In this document: positions 1 to 9,828 of the stretch, in pieces
Numbering within the stretch: the stretch's first letter is position 1
Layout of the letters: the number at the start of each line of letters is the position of its first letter
From: Castellaniella sp049650445
GTDB lineage: Bacteria > Pseudomonadota > Gammaproteobacteria > Burkholderiales > Burkholderiaceae_B
Assembly (NCBI RefSeq): GCF_049650445.1
Contig: NZ_JBASAD010000011.1
Location: forward strand, 89,535 to 153,534
Direction: 5' to 3'
DNA length: 64,000 nt
The notes under the pieces: model-generated
Seen by the model: the letters and a program-made list of their open reading frames with translations, nothing else
The model's database searches: none
Told to the model about the DNA's origin: nothing
Position numbers and translations under genes: made by a program

Positions 1-58
1 CCACGTGCAGGAACAGGTTGAGCTTGGCCGGAGCCGGGACGTCGTACAGGGCCGCCAT
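1..58 (-). CDS. ispE: 4-diphosphocytidyl-2-C-methyl-D-erythritol kinase, N-terminus only (runs off left edge)
   Basis: Only the first 19 codons are inside the window. They read M-A-A-L-Y-D-V-P-A-P-A-K-L-N-L-F-L-H-V, which contains the PAPAKLNLFLHV signature at the start of IspE, a GHMP-family kinase that phosphorylates CDP-methylerythritol in the non-mevalonate isoprenoid pathway. The start ATG lies 20 bases after the lolB stop codon on the same strand; lolB-ispE adjacency is common in proteobacteria and supports the call. The rest of the gene, including the ATP-binding glycine-rich loop, is outside the window. Confidence 0.85.
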   Translation of the reverse strand, partial: MAALYDVPAPAKLNLFLHV

Positions 59-78
59 GTGTGTCAGGACCAGCGCAA

Positions 79-726
79 CTAAGGCCGGTCCACGATCAGT
101 TGCAGGCGCCATTGCCCCTGCTCGTCCAGACGCGACAGGCGCACGCGTCCAGGGCCCTGATCGTCGTAGGCCGACAGGGTCACGTCCCAACCGTCCTGAT
201 GCAGCGACGTCAATCGATCCTGATCGTCACGCTGCGCATTGACGACCAGACCGGGCGCGACCTCGCCACGCATCCAGTGGCGCAGCCCGGACACAGGCAT
301 GGAATGGCCCCAGATCAGGGCCAGCAAATCGTCCGGCGTGGGTGCCGACTCGCGGCTGCCGTCGGCGCGCTCCAGCACGGACAGACCGGACTCGACCCGA
401 ATCCGCGCCAGGACACTGCCCAGCGGCGAAACCAGATCCAGGCGCAGGACACGATCATCATCACGCCAGGAAAAACCGCCCTGGGCCGCATAGGGCGCGG
501 CGCCCACCGGCTGCAGGTTGACGGCGAAGCGGCCCTGCCGCTCGAAGGCAGGCCCCTGGCCCTCAATACGCTGGGGCGTGGCGCAGGCGGCCAGCAGACC
601 GGCCAGCGCCAGCGTCAGCCAGACATGCCGCAGACGCCCCGCCTGCGCCGCGACGGCGCGTAGCACACGCAGAGCGGCGTGGCTTGCACCCGGGCGTGCG
701 GGCACGCGGATCATGATCACGGTCAT
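79..726 (-). CDS. lolB: Outer-membrane lipoprotein LolB
   Basis: A 215-residue lipoprotein that would receive lipoproteins from periplasmic LolA and insert them in the inner leaflet of the outer membrane. A hydrophobic stretch (about residues 35-47) leads to a lipobox L-A-A-C with the modified cysteine at residue 48; the rest, rich in GxFSWR- and WxVxYxxY-like segments, fits LolB. Length is usual for the family. The start at 726 is preferred over upstream starts because its ATG overlaps the stop of the TPR gene as ATGA. That leaves an unusually long N-region of about 34 residues before the hydrophobic core; a start at M5 is also possible. ispE follows 20 bases downstream. Confidence 0.88.
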   Translation of the reverse strand: MTVIMIRVPARPGASHAALRVLRAVAAQAGRLRHVWLTLALAGLLAACATPQRIEGQGPAFERQGRFAVNLQPVGAAPYAAQGGFSWRDDDRVLRLDLVSPLGSVLARIRVESGLSVLERADGSRESAPTPDDLLALIWGHSMPVSGLRHWMRGEVAPGLVVNAQRDDQDRLTSLHQDGWDVTLSAYDDQGPGRVRLSRLDEQGQWRLQLIVDRP

Positions 727-2498
727 GGCAGCTTGACTCCCAGACGGTCCAGCGTTTCCTTCAGGGACGCGCTCTCGGGATCGGTCTTGTGGCCCTCGGC
801 CCAGATGCGGCGGGCCTCTTCGTGGCGGCCCAGCGCCCACAGGGTCTCACCCAGGTGCGCAGCCACGTCGGCGGCAGGCATCTGGTCGTAGGATCGGCGC
901 AGGTATTCCAGCGCCCCCTGGTAGTCATGGATACGGAACAGATACCAGCCCACGCTGTCCAGAATGTAGGCGCTGTCAGGGTTGAGATCGAGTGCCCGTT
1001 CCAGCAGATCGCGCGCCTCGTCCAGGTTGCGGTTCTGCTCGACGTAGGTGTAGCCCAGCGAGTTGTAGGCATTGGCGTTGTCGGGCTCGAGCTCGATCAC
1101 ACGCCGCATCAGGGTTTCGAATTCGGCCGTCTTGCCCTGCTGATGCAGCAGCATGCCCAGGTCGTATTTGATTTCCGGGGTATCGGGCATTTCCAGGTCG
1201 GCGGCCTTGAGCAGTTCGACCGCCTGGTCAGTGCGCCCCGCGTCCCGGTAAATGGAGGCCAGCGTCAAGCGCACGACGGCCCGTTCGCGGCGATCGGCGG
1301 GTTTGATGGCATCCAGGATCGCCCGCGCCTGATTCAGGTCGCCCAGCTTGCCGTACAGCACGGCCTCGTGCGTGCGCGCCTGGAAGATCAGGGTCGGCTC
1401 GTCGATGGTGTGCAACTGGCGGATGGCCTCGCGCAGGTCATTCTGACGTTCGGCAATCTGCACCAGCAGCAACCGCGCGTCGGACACGTCGGCCTGTGCG
1501 TTGGTGGCATCGTCGCGCACGGCCTGGCGCCGCTGTTGCTGGATCGTGATGTATTGGTTCAGCAGGGCCTTGGCCGCGTCGTAGCGACCGGCCCGGGCGT
1601 TGACCTCGGCCTCGGTGTACAGCAGATCGAAGTCTTCCGGCGCGCGCTGGCGCATGCGGCCCAGCAGCCCCAGGGCCTCGTCAAACGCCCCCAGCCCGGT
1701 CAGACGGCTGACCAGCAGCAGTTGCAGACCGCGCCGATCCGGATGGCTGTCCAGGAAAGCATAGGTGTCCTTGATGGCCCGGGTGGAGTCGACTCGCAGG
1801 CCGTATTCCAGCACCCGCTGGGCGGCGTCCTGGGAATCGGGGTCCAGCACCTGGGCCTGACGGGCCTCGTCGACGGCACGCGACGGCTCACCCGCCGCCC
1901 AGGCCGCGTCGGCCAAAGCCAGGCGGGCCAGCGCCGAGGTCTTGGAAACCCCCGCCAGCGCCTTGTCCAGCACGTCCAGGGCCAGACGCTTGTCCGTCAT
2001 CTTGGAAACGATACCGGCCGCCTGGACGACGGCCTGATCCTGGTCATCGGCCGAGGCGATGCGGCGCGACAGCGTCTGGGCCAGACCATCGGTCTGGCCG
2101 CTGGAGGCCGACAGAGCCAGGGAAGCAGCCACGGCTTCGGGATTGGACGGATCCAGGACGGCCCATTCGCGGGCCGAACGCAGCGCCAGCGCCAGATTGC
2201 GGCCCGTCATGGACATCTGGAAGGCGCGGTGCGCCAGCCGGGAATCCAGCGTGTCCTGTGACAGGGACAGGAGTTCCTGGGCAGCGTCATCGAACTGCCC
2301 GCGCTGGGCGGACAATTCGGCCACCAGCAGGCGGTACAGCAGTTCGGGGGTGAGATTGACGACTGGCGGCTCGCCGCTACGCAAATGAATGGTCTCGACC
2401 GGATCGGCCGGCGCGGCTGCGGGAGGCGCGGCCCACGCCGCCTCGTGTGCGGCGGCCAGCGCCAGCACCACGGGCATCACGGAAGCGGGGAATCTCAT
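723..2498 (-). CDS. Exported tetratricopeptide-repeat protein upstream of lolB
   Basis: A 591-residue protein with a signal peptide (MRFPASVMPVVLALAAAHEA, then AWA before cleavage) and a mature part made almost wholly of TPR helices. Clear repeat units include the segment around NAYNSLGYTYVEQNRNLDEA near residues 480-500 and the one around AYILDSVGWYLFRIHDYQGA just after it. TPR arrays are protein-docking scaffolds; the partner is unknown. Homologues of this type sit directly upstream of lolB in many betaproteobacteria, and the ATGA overlap with lolB implies co-translation. A start 20 codons further upstream is open, but it would precede the signal peptide with an unlikely aromatic-rich leader. 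Export is inferred from the signal peptide only. Confidence 0.8.
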   Translation of the reverse strand: MRFPASVMPVVLALAAAHEAAWAAPPAAAPADPVETIHLRSGEPPVVNLTPELLYRLLVAELSAQRGQFDDAAQELLSLSQDTLDSRLAHRAFQMSMTGRNLALALRSAREWAVLDPSNPEAVAASLALSASSGQTDGLAQTLSRRIASADDQDQAVVQAAGIVSKMTDKRLALDVLDKALAGVSKTSALARLALADAAWAAGEPSRAVDEARQAQVLDPDSQDAAQRVLEYGLRVDSTRAIKDTYAFLDSHPDRRGLQLLLVSRLTGLGAFDEALGLLGRMRQRAPEDFDLLYTEAEVNARAGRYDAAKALLNQYITIQQQRRQAVRDDATNAQADVSDARLLLVQIAERQNDLREAIRQLHTIDEPTLIFQARTHEAVLYGKLGDLNQARAILDAIKPADRRERAVVRLTLASIYRDAGRTDQAVELLKAADLEMPDTPEIKYDLGMLLHQQGKTAEFETLMRRVIELEPDNANAYNSLGYTYVEQNRNLDEARDLLERALDLNPDSAYILDSVGWYLFRIHDYQGALEYLRRSYDQMPAADVAAHLGETLWALGRHEEARRIWAEGHKTDPESASLKETLDRLGVKLP

Positions 2499-2583
2499 TT
2501 GCGGTAACCATGGCCGGAACGCAGGAAAAAACCGCGTCTGGTGGCAAAATTGCATCATCGAAAGTGGATGTTATCACCCCGCC

Positions 2584-3411
2584 ATGCCCGAACTGCCAGA
2601 AGTCGAAACAACCCGTCGTGGAATTGCCACGGTCATGCCCGGACGCATCCTGCGCCGCCTGATCGTGCACGAGCCCCGCCTGCGCTGGCCCGTACCGGCC
2701 GATCTGCCCGATCGGGTCCGGGACACCGAGGTCCTGGCCTGCGAACGCCGGGGAAAATACCTGCTGATCCGCTTTCCGCAGGGTACGCAGATCGTGCACC
2801 TGGGCATGTCGGGTTCCCTGCGGCGGGTACCGATGGACGAACCGCTGCGCAAGCACGACCACGTGGAATGGCAATTCGACGAGGCCCGCTTCCTGTTGCA
2901 CGACCCGCGCCGCTTCGGCGCCGTCCTGTGGCATCCGGCCGGGGCCGGCCCGATCGAGGCTCACCCGCTGCTGGCCGGACTGGGCATCGAGCCCTTTGAC
3001 CCGGCCTTCACGCCCGAGATCCTGCACACGGGGCTGCAGGGGCGCCGCCAGTCGGTCAAGCAGTTGCTGCTGGGGGGGAAGATCGTCGTGGGCGTGGGCA
3101 ATATCTACGCATCCGAATCGCTGTTCCTGGCCGGCATCGATCCGCGCCTGCGAGGTGACCACGTATCACGCCCGCGCAGCGCCCGGCTGCACGCGGCGAT
3201 CCTGCAAACCCTGAGCCAGGCGCTGGAGTCGGGCGGCAGCACGCTGCGCGATTACGTCAACGCCCAAGGCACGCCCGGAGCGTATTTCACGCTGCACGCA
3301 GCCGTCTACGAACGCGACGGCCAACCCTGCACGCGCTGCACCACGCCGATCCGGCGCATCGTCCAGGGCCAGCGTGCGACGTATTTCTGTCCGGGCTGCC
3401 AGAAACGTTAA
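2584..3411 (+). CDS. mutM: Formamidopyrimidine-DNA glycosylase
   Basis: This 275-residue DNA-repair enzyme excises 8-oxoguanine and formamidopyrimidines and nicks the abasic site by beta/delta elimination. The start is set by the invariant MPELPEVETT, because the N-terminal proline (P1 after Met removal) and E2 are catalytic. Also visible are the K of the RRGKYLLIR segment, the H2TH region with GVGNIYASESLF, and a C-terminal zinc finger (CTRC then CPGC) ending in QKR. Length matches the family. The gene diverges from the TPR-lolB operon, and its stop overlaps the stop of the convergent ridA-like gene by 4 bases. Confidence 0.97.
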   Translation: MPELPEVETTRRGIATVMPGRILRRLIVHEPRLRWPVPADLPDRVRDTEVLACERRGKYLLIRFPQGTQIVHLGMSGSLRRVPMDEPLRKHDHVEWQFDEARFLLHDPRRFGAVLWHPAGAGPIEAHPLLAGLGIEPFDPAFTPEILHTGLQGRRQSVKQLLLGGKIVVGVGNIYASESLFLAGIDPRLRGDHVSRPRSARLHAAILQTLSQALESGGSTLRDYVNAQGTPGAYFTLHAAVYERDGQPCTRCTTPIRRIVQGQRATYFCPGCQKR

Positions 3412-3758
3412 TTCAATGCCGCGACGATGATCACTTCGAACTTGAACCCCGGCCCGGCCAGGCGGGCTTCGCCGGTGGCGCGGGCCGGCGGGTTGGCCGG
3501 ATCGATCCAGGCTTCCCAGACGGGGTTCATGGCCTTGAAATCCGCCATGTCGGCCAGCCAGATGGTGGCCTGCAGGATGCGGGACTTGTGGCTGCCGGCC
3601 AGAGCCAGCAGACGGTCGACTTCGGCCAGTGCCGTGCGTACCTGGGCCTGGATGTCGTCGCCCTCGTTGCCCACCTGGCCCGCCAGGTAGACGGTGTTGC
3701 CGTGGACGACGGCCCCGCTCATGCGGGCGCCGGGTTCGATACGCTGGATGGTGGTCAT
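3408..3758 (-). CDS. RidA/YjgF/UK114-family enamine/imine deaminase-like protein
   Basis: A 116-residue single-domain RidA-family protein. RidA members hydrolyse reactive imine/enamine intermediates, and some act in catabolic pathways. The conserved G-Q-V-G strand (residues 27-30) and the substrate-carboxylate arginine in PARATGEARL (R93) are present, followed by the typical KFEVIIVAAL end. The PARAT motif instead of PARSC suggests a subfamily other than canonical RidA, so imine deaminase activity is not assured. It lies 51 bases downstream of the FAD oxidase gene on the same strand and may share its transcript. Confidence 0.85.
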   Translation of the reverse strand: MTTIQRIEPGARMSGAVVHGNTVYLAGQVGNEGDDIQAQVRTALAEVDRLLALAGSHKSRILQATIWLADMADFKAMNPVWEAWIDPANPPARATGEARLAGPGFKFEVIIVAALN

Positions 3759-3809
3759 GGTGTGTGATCCTTATTGGAGTGAGAGGGGGAAAGAACAGGC
3801 GGTGCCGGA

Positions 3810-5222
3810 TCAGCCCAGCACCTTGCCCGGGTTCATGAGGCCCTGGGGGTCCAGGGCCGCCTTGATGCGATGCATCAGCGCCATTTCCACAGGGTCCTTG
3901 TAGCGTGGCAGCACGTCGCGCTTGAGCTGCCCCACCCCGTGTTCCGCGCTGATCGAGCCGCCCACGGCGTACACGCGATCATGCACCAGTTCATAGACCG
4001 CGTCCTGGCACGCCAGGAGCTGGCCTTCGGCCCATTGCGGCCCGCGCGCGACGTTGTAGTGCAGGTTGCCATCGCCCAGGTGGCCGAAGATCACGTGCCG
4101 GATCCCCGGAAACGCGGCCTGCAAGGCGGCGTTCGTGCCCAGCACGAACTCGGCCATGCGCGACACCGGGATCGAGACGTCGTGCTTGATGCTCTTGCCG
4201 GATTCTTTTTCCGCCAGGGGGATGCTTTCACGCAAATGCCAGAGCGCATGGCTTTGCGCCATGGATTCGGCGATCACCGCATCCAGGACGATGCCGGCCT
4301 CGATGGCCTCGCCCACCACGACCTCGAAACGCTCGCGGGCGTGGGCCTCGGATTCGCTGTCCGACAGTTCCAGCAGCGCATACCAGGGCATGTCGGCCGA
4401 CGGGCCTTCGAAAGGCAGGCGCTGCTGCGGAAAGCAGCGCACCACGTCCTGGAGGCAATCGCCGGCCATCAGTTCGAAACCGGTCAAGGAAGCGCCCAGG
4501 CCCGCGCGGGCCCGGCCCAGCATGGCGATGGCCGATTCGATCGAATCCAGGGCCAGCAGCGCAGTGCAGCGTGCCACCGGCAACGGGTGCAATTTCAGCG
4601 TCGCGGCCGTAATCACGCCCAGCGTCCCCTCGCTGCCGATGAACAGGTCGCGCAAATCGTAGCCTGTGTTGTCCTTGCGCAGACCGCGCAGGCCGTGCCA
4701 GATGTCCCCCTGAGCGGTCACGACCTCCAGCCCCAGGGCCAGTTCGCGCATGTTGCCGTAGCGCAGCACCTGCGTGCCGCCCGCGTTGGTGGCCAGATTG
4801 CCGCCGATCGTGCAACTGCCCTCGGCCGCCAGGCTGAGCGGGAACAGCCGGCCGGCCTCGCGCGCGGCCTGCTGAACGGACTGCAGGACGCAGCCGGCCT
4901 CGACCTCCATGGTGTCGTTGTCGGTGTCGATGCTGCGGATCCGGTTCAGGCGCTGCAGCGACAGGATCACCGCCTGGCCGGAATCGTCGGGCGTCGCCCC
5001 GCCGCACAGCCCCGTATTGCCCCCCTGGGGAATCACCGGCAGGCCGGCCTGCGCGCACAAGCGCACCACGGCCGCGACTTCGTCGGTCGTGCCGGGCCGC
5101 ACCACGGCCAGCGAGCGGCCGCGATAGCGCTCGCGCCAGTCCGTTTCCCAGGGCAGCGCATCCGCGCCGGTCAGCACCTGCGCGGCGCCGACCGTCGCGC
5201 GCAAAGCATCCAGATGATCCAT
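3810..5222 (-). CDS. FAD-linked oxidase of the GlcD / D-2-hydroxyacid dehydrogenase type
   Basis: A 470-residue flavoprotein with an N-terminal FAD-binding PCMH domain (around VIPQGGNTGLCGGATPD and CTIGGNLATNAGG) and a C-terminal FAD-oxidase C domain ending in ISAEHGVGQLKRD and DPQGLMNPGKVLG. This family (GlcD, Dld2, D-2-hydroxyglutarate dehydrogenases) oxidises D-2-hydroxyacids to 2-ketoacids and passes electrons to a quinone or electron-transfer protein. The conserved GHLGDGNLHYN motif carries metal and active-site histidines. The start is the ATG giving MDHLDALRATVG; an open frame of 70 more codons upstream shows no family similarity. No glcE/glcF partners are adjacent, so D-lactate or D-2-hydroxyglutarate is likelier than glycolate, but the substrate is inferred. 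Confidence 0.85.
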   Translation of the reverse strand: MDHLDALRATVGAAQVLTGADALPWETDWRERYRGRSLAVVRPGTTDEVAAVVRLCAQAGLPVIPQGGNTGLCGGATPDDSGQAVILSLQRLNRIRSIDTDNDTMEVEAGCVLQSVQQAAREAGRLFPLSLAAEGSCTIGGNLATNAGGTQVLRYGNMRELALGLEVVTAQGDIWHGLRGLRKDNTGYDLRDLFIGSEGTLGVITAATLKLHPLPVARCTALLALDSIESAIAMLGRARAGLGASLTGFELMAGDCLQDVVRCFPQQRLPFEGPSADMPWYALLELSDSESEAHARERFEVVVGEAIEAGIVLDAVIAESMAQSHALWHLRESIPLAEKESGKSIKHDVSIPVSRMAEFVLGTNAALQAAFPGIRHVIFGHLGDGNLHYNVARGPQWAEGQLLACQDAVYELVHDRVYAVGGSISAEHGVGQLKRDVLPRYKDPVEMALMHRIKAALDPQGLMNPGKVLG

Positions 5223-5400
5223 GGCTTTCGTAATGTCGTAATCCAGCGGCCCGGCGATGAAGCACGAGCCCTTCGAGGGCAAGAACCTTCCATTGTAATC
5301 GGCGATAATGGCCTCAGGGAATTTCTGAATCAGTCGAACGGCAAGCGGCGCGGGGACTTGTACAGAGCTTGCCCAACCGATCTCTCCGCCGGAATACTCC

Positions 5401-6786
5401 ATGAGCGACCTCTTGCCTTCCGCTGTTTTCAAGGCCTACGACATCCGCGGCACCGTGCCCGGACAGATCAACGAGCCCTTTGCCCACCGCCTGGGATTGG
5501 CCCTGGCCGCTCAGGCCCGACGCGAAGGCGTGCGCAGCCTGGCGATCGGCTACGACGGACGCCTGAGCAGCCGCGGGCTGGCCCACGCCGTCAAGACCGG
5601 CCTGCACGCAGGCGGGATCAACACGGTGGACCTGGGCCTGGCGCACACGCCCCTGGTGTATTACGCCGCCTGCCGTGACGGCAGCGGCTCGGGGGTCGCC
5701 ATCACCGGCAGCCACAACCCGCCCGACTACAACGGCTTCAAGATGATGATGGCGGGGCGCACCCTGCACGGCGACGACATTCAGGCCCTGCGCCGAGCCA
5801 TGGACGGCATCCAGCCGCCCATGGGTGCGACGCCGGGCATCAGCGTCGCTACCGATCTGGTGGACACCTACATCCGCGAAATCACCGGCCACGTGCGCCT
5901 GGCGCGCCCCATGCACGTCGCCATCGACTGCGGCAACGGCGTAGGCGGCGTGGCCGCCGCGCGCCTGTTCCGGGCGCTGGGCTGTACGGTGGACGAACTG
6001 TACTGCGAGGTCGACGGACTGTTCCCCAACCACCACCCCGACCCGGCGGACCCGGCCAATCTCCAGGACCTGATCGCCCACCTGCGCGACACTGACTGCG
6101 AATTGGGCCTGGCCTTTGACGGCGACGCCGACCGCCTGGGCGTGGTCACCCGTTCCGGCCAGATCATCTGGCCCGACCGCCAGATGATCCTGTTCGCACG
6201 TGACATCCTCCAACGCCAGCCGGGCGCGGACATCATTTTCGACGTCAAGTGCAGCCGCCACCTGGGCCGTGCCGTCGTTGAAGCCGGCGGCACGCCGCTG
6301 ATGTCGCAAACAGGGCATTCGCTGATCAAGGCGCGGCTGGCCGAGACCGGCGCGCCCCTGGCCGGCGAGATGAGCGGCCACATTTTCTTCAAGGAACGCT
6401 GGTACGGTTTCGACGACGGCCTCTACGCCGGCGCGCGCCTGCTGGAGATCCTGTCACGCAGCGACGATCCGAGCCGGACGCTGGAGGCCCTGCCCCAGGG
6501 GATCTCCACCCCCGAACTGAAGCTGCCCATGGCCGAGGGCGAGCCGCACGCCTTCATCCAGCGCCTGCAGACCGAAGGCCGCTTTCCCGGCGCCGCGGAC
6601 CGCATCACGATCGACGGCATCCGCGCCGAATACCCGGACGGCTTCGGCCTGGCACGGGCGTCGAACACCACGCCGGTGGTGGTGCTGCGCTTCGAAGGCG
6701 ACACGCCCGAGGCGCTGGCGCGCATCCAGGATGAATTCCGCGCCGCCATCACGGCGCTGCTGCCAGGTCGGCCGCTGCCGTTCTAG
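5401..6786 (+). CDS. algC: Phosphomannomutase/phosphoglucomutase
   Basis: A 461-residue alpha-D-phosphohexomutase. The catalytic phosphoserine loop TGSHNP (S104), the magnesium loop FDGDADR (residues 239-245), the sugar-binding GEMSGH loop (near 322-327) and the C-terminal phosphate-binding RASNTTPVVVLRFE are all visible. The enzyme interconverts mannose- or glucose-1- and 6-phosphates, feeding surface glycan and LPS core synthesis. Length and motif set match Pseudomonas AlgC and the Bordetella/Neisseria ManB-Pgm group, so dual specificity is likely but not proven. The gene stands alone, divergent from the FAD oxidase and convergent with hpaI 7 bases away. Confidence 0.92.
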   Translation: MSDLLPSAVFKAYDIRGTVPGQINEPFAHRLGLALAAQARREGVRSLAIGYDGRLSSRGLAHAVKTGLHAGGINTVDLGLAHTPLVYYAACRDGSGSGVAITGSHNPPDYNGFKMMMAGRTLHGDDIQALRRAMDGIQPPMGATPGISVATDLVDTYIREITGHVRLARPMHVAIDCGNGVGGVAAARLFRALGCTVDELYCEVDGLFPNHHPDPADPANLQDLIAHLRDTDCELGLAFDGDADRLGVVTRSGQIIWPDRQMILFARDILQRQPGADIIFDVKCSRHLGRAVVEAGGTPLMSQTGHSLIKARLAETGAPLAGEMSGHIFFKERWYGFDDGLYAGARLLEILSRSDDPSRTLEALPQGISTPELKLPMAEGEPHAFIQRLQTEGRFPGAADRITIDGIRAEYPDGFGLARASNTTPVVVLRFEGDTPEALARIQDEFRAAITALLPGRPLPF

Positions 6787-6793
6787 GACCTGT

Positions 6794-7594
6794 TCAGTAC
6801 CCGGTCCCGGTCGCCTGATCGGCTCCGGCGCGAAAAGCCTGCACCAGGCCGGCGGCCGACTGCCGCAACAGCAGCGTGTCCGTACCCAGCGCAATGAACC
6901 GGGCACCCGCCTGGGCATAGGCCCGGGCGGCGTCCAGCCGGGTGGCGAACACGCCGGCGGCCTTGCCGCTGTGCGCGATTTTCTCGATCGCATCGAGCAC
7001 GGCGGTCCGGACCTCGGGATGATCCGGCCGACCCAGGTGCCCCATCGAGGCAGCCAGATCGGACGGGCCGATGAACACGGCGTCCACGCCTTCCACCGCC
7101 AGAATGTCATCCAGGGCTTCCAGGGCGGCACGGGATTCTGCCTGGACGATCAGGCAGATTTCGTCATTGGCCTGCCGCACGTAGTCGGGCACCCCGTTCC
7201 AGTGCGCCGCGCGCGCCATCGCCGTGCCGACCCCGCGAATGCCGGCGGGCGGATAGCGGGTGGCTCGCACCAGGGCGCGGGCCTGTTCGGCCGACTCTAC
7301 CATCGGCACCAGCAGGGACTGGGCGCCGATGTCCAGCATCTGCTTGATGAGCGCCGGATCATGGTCGACGATGCGGACCAGGACGTCTGCTTCGCTGCCC
7401 TGGAGCGCCCGCAACTGCGCCAGCACGCTGCGCAAGTCGTTGGGGCCGTGCTCGCCATCGATCAGCAACCAGTCGAAGCCGGTGCCGCCGAGCAGCTCGG
7501 CCGCACTGGGATCGCCCAGCCCCATGAACAGGCCGATACGCGGGTCTCGGTCGCCGCGCAGCGCGGCCTTGAACGAATTATGGAGCGCGGACAT
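6794..7594 (-). CDS. hpaI: 4-hydroxy-2-oxoheptanedioate aldolase
   Basis: This 266-residue class II aldolase (HpcH/HpaI family) should perform the last step of the homoprotocatechuate meta pathway, splitting 4-hydroxy-2-oxoheptanedioate into pyruvate and succinic semialdehyde. Seen are the catalytic histidine in DGEHGP (H49), the pyruvate-binding arginine LVRI (R74), and metal ligands E153 (VQAE) and D179 (GPSDL). It is the last gene of the hpa operon, 30 bases after hpaH. The pathway context makes HpaI much more likely than the related rhamnonate or garL aldolases. Confidence 0.93.
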   Translation of the reverse strand: MSALHNSFKAALRGDRDPRIGLFMGLGDPSAAELLGGTGFDWLLIDGEHGPNDLRSVLAQLRALQGSEADVLVRIVDHDPALIKQMLDIGAQSLLVPMVESAEQARALVRATRYPPAGIRGVGTAMARAAHWNGVPDYVRQANDEICLIVQAESRAALEALDDILAVEGVDAVFIGPSDLAASMGHLGRPDHPEVRTAVLDAIEKIAHSGKAAGVFATRLDAARAYAQAGARFIALGTDTLLLRQSAAGLVQAFRAGADQATGTGY

Positions 7595-7624
7595 GGAGGT
7601 TCTCCGGAAAACAGCGGAATGGGT

Positions 7625-8465
<841 letters not shown>

Positions 8466-8488
<23 letters not shown>

Positions 8489-8852
8489 GGATATTGTTGT
8501 GCTTGAGCGTACCCGCCTCGGAGAATTCGGACAATTCCAGGGACAGGGCCAGGGTGCGGCGCTGGAAGATCGGGTCGAAATGCCGCTTCATGACGTCGAA
8601 CAGCGCCTGGGCGATGTCACGCACGGCCTGGGGATCGCGGCCCGCACCGATCTTGACGGTGGCATGCACGAAAGCGTCATCGTGGTCGCCCTCGGCCACG
8701 CAGTACTCGTCCAGGCGCAGGGCGCGCGAGCGGATACCGCCCGGCGGGAACAGGCCGGAATCGATCAGGACGCGGTTGGCCTGGCGCAGCAGACCGGGCA
8801 GGTCGCCTTCTTGGGCGAGATTGCCTGAATATTCGAAGATCAGATGTGCCAT
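8466..8852 (-). CDS. hpaF: 5-carboxymethyl-2-hydroxymuconate isomerase, with Ala in place of the usual N-terminal Pro
   Basis: A 128-residue protein of the tautomerase superfamily that should isomerise 5-carboxymethyl-2-hydroxymuconate before decarboxylation. The family segments GIRSRA, HDDAFVHATVKIGAGR and the NNIHARY end are clear, and the length is normal. Known family members start Met-Pro, and the proline freed by Met removal is the catalytic base; here the only sensible start gives Met-Ala-His-Leu. Either catalysis uses another residue or the activity is weakened. It follows hpaD by 79 bases and overlaps hpaH by 23. Confidence 0.88.
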
Positions 8853-8931
8853 GGTATGGGACCCAGGATGCGAAAGTCGGCCCCCGCGCCACGACCCGGA
8901 GGGTGCCGCGCGGGGTTCAAAGGACCGGAAT

Positions 8932-9783
8932 CTACTGAACGGGCAGGATCGCGTTGAGCTGGCCGGTCCCCGAGCTGCCGAAATACGGGGTGACGATTTC
9001 GGCCTGGCCCCGGTACTGGTCCCAGCCCAGGGCACCCAACAGCATGGCGGTGTCATGCATATTGCCTTCGCCGTGGCACTTGGCGTTGTATTCGGGCAGC
9101 ATGTCGCAGAACGTCGCCCAGTCGCCGCGCTTCCACATGTCGATCACGGCGTGGTCCACGGTTTCCAGAAACGGGCTCCAGACCTTGAACAGATAGTCCT
9201 CTGCCACGCCGTTCTGTGCGAAGCGGTGCGACAGCGAACCGCTGGCGAGAAAGGCGACCGTACCATCGTACTGCTCCTCGACCGCGCGACGCATGGCCGC
9301 CCCGATCTTGGCCGAGTCCGCCATGTCGTGGACCGTGCACAGCGAAGCCACCGACACCACTTTGAAATGCTGGTCCTCGTTCATGTAACGCATCGGCACC
9401 AGCGTGCCGTATTCGAGATTCAGGCTGGCGATTTCGTGGGCGCGCGTCCGGACGCCGGCTGTCGTGCTGGCCTCGGCCAGCAGTTTGCCCAGCGCCGGAT
9501 TGCCGTCGTATTCATATGCCATGTCGCGAATGAAATGCGGCAGTTCATGGCTGGTGTACACGCCCTTGAAATGGGGTGCGCAATTGACGTGATACCCGGA
9601 ATTCACCAGCCAGTGCGTGTCGAACACGACGATCGTATCCACGCCCAGTTCGCGACAGCGGCGGCCGATTTCCTTGTGACCATCAATGGCGGCTTGACGG
9701 CAGCCTTTGTGCGGCCCGTCCAATTCAGACAGGTACATCGACGGCACGTGCGTGATCTTCGCAGTCAAAGCAAGCTTACCCAT
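8932..9783 (-). CDS. hpaD: 3,4-dihydroxyphenylacetate (homoprotocatechuate) 2,3-dioxygenase
   Basis: A 283-residue extradiol ring-cleavage dioxygenase of the class III (LigB) type, as in E. coli HpaD. It would open the homoprotocatechuate ring between C2 and C3 to give 5-carboxymethyl-2-hydroxymuconate semialdehyde. The N-terminal ITHVPSMYLSE and the segments VFDTHWLVNSGYHVN and FLASGSLSHRF carry the metal and active-site histidines. It sits between hpaE and hpaF and supplies HpaE's substrate. It is not the class I, vicinal-oxygen-chelate type of dioxygenase used for the same reaction in some Gram-positive bacteria. Confidence 0.94.
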   Translation of the reverse strand: MGKLALTAKITHVPSMYLSELDGPHKGCRQAAIDGHKEIGRRCRELGVDTIVVFDTHWLVNSGYHVNCAPHFKGVYTSHELPHFIRDMAYEYDGNPALGKLLAEASTTAGVRTRAHEIASLNLEYGTLVPMRYMNEDQHFKVVSVASLCTVHDMADSAKIGAAMRRAVEEQYDGTVAFLASGSLSHRFAQNGVAEDYLFKVWSPFLETVDHAVIDMWKRGDWATFCDMLPEYNAKCHGEGNMHDTAMLLGALGWDQYRGQAEIVTPYFGSSGTGQLNAILPVQ

Positions 9784-9828
9784 GGTGTCTCCTCCGTAAG
9801 GGGATGATGAGGCAATGTTGGCCGGGGT

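Noticed and set aside
3870..5678. A 602-codon plus-strand open frame opposite the FAD oxidase
   Set aside because: It spans the FAD oxidase and the start of algC in the wrong frame and shows only shadow composition.
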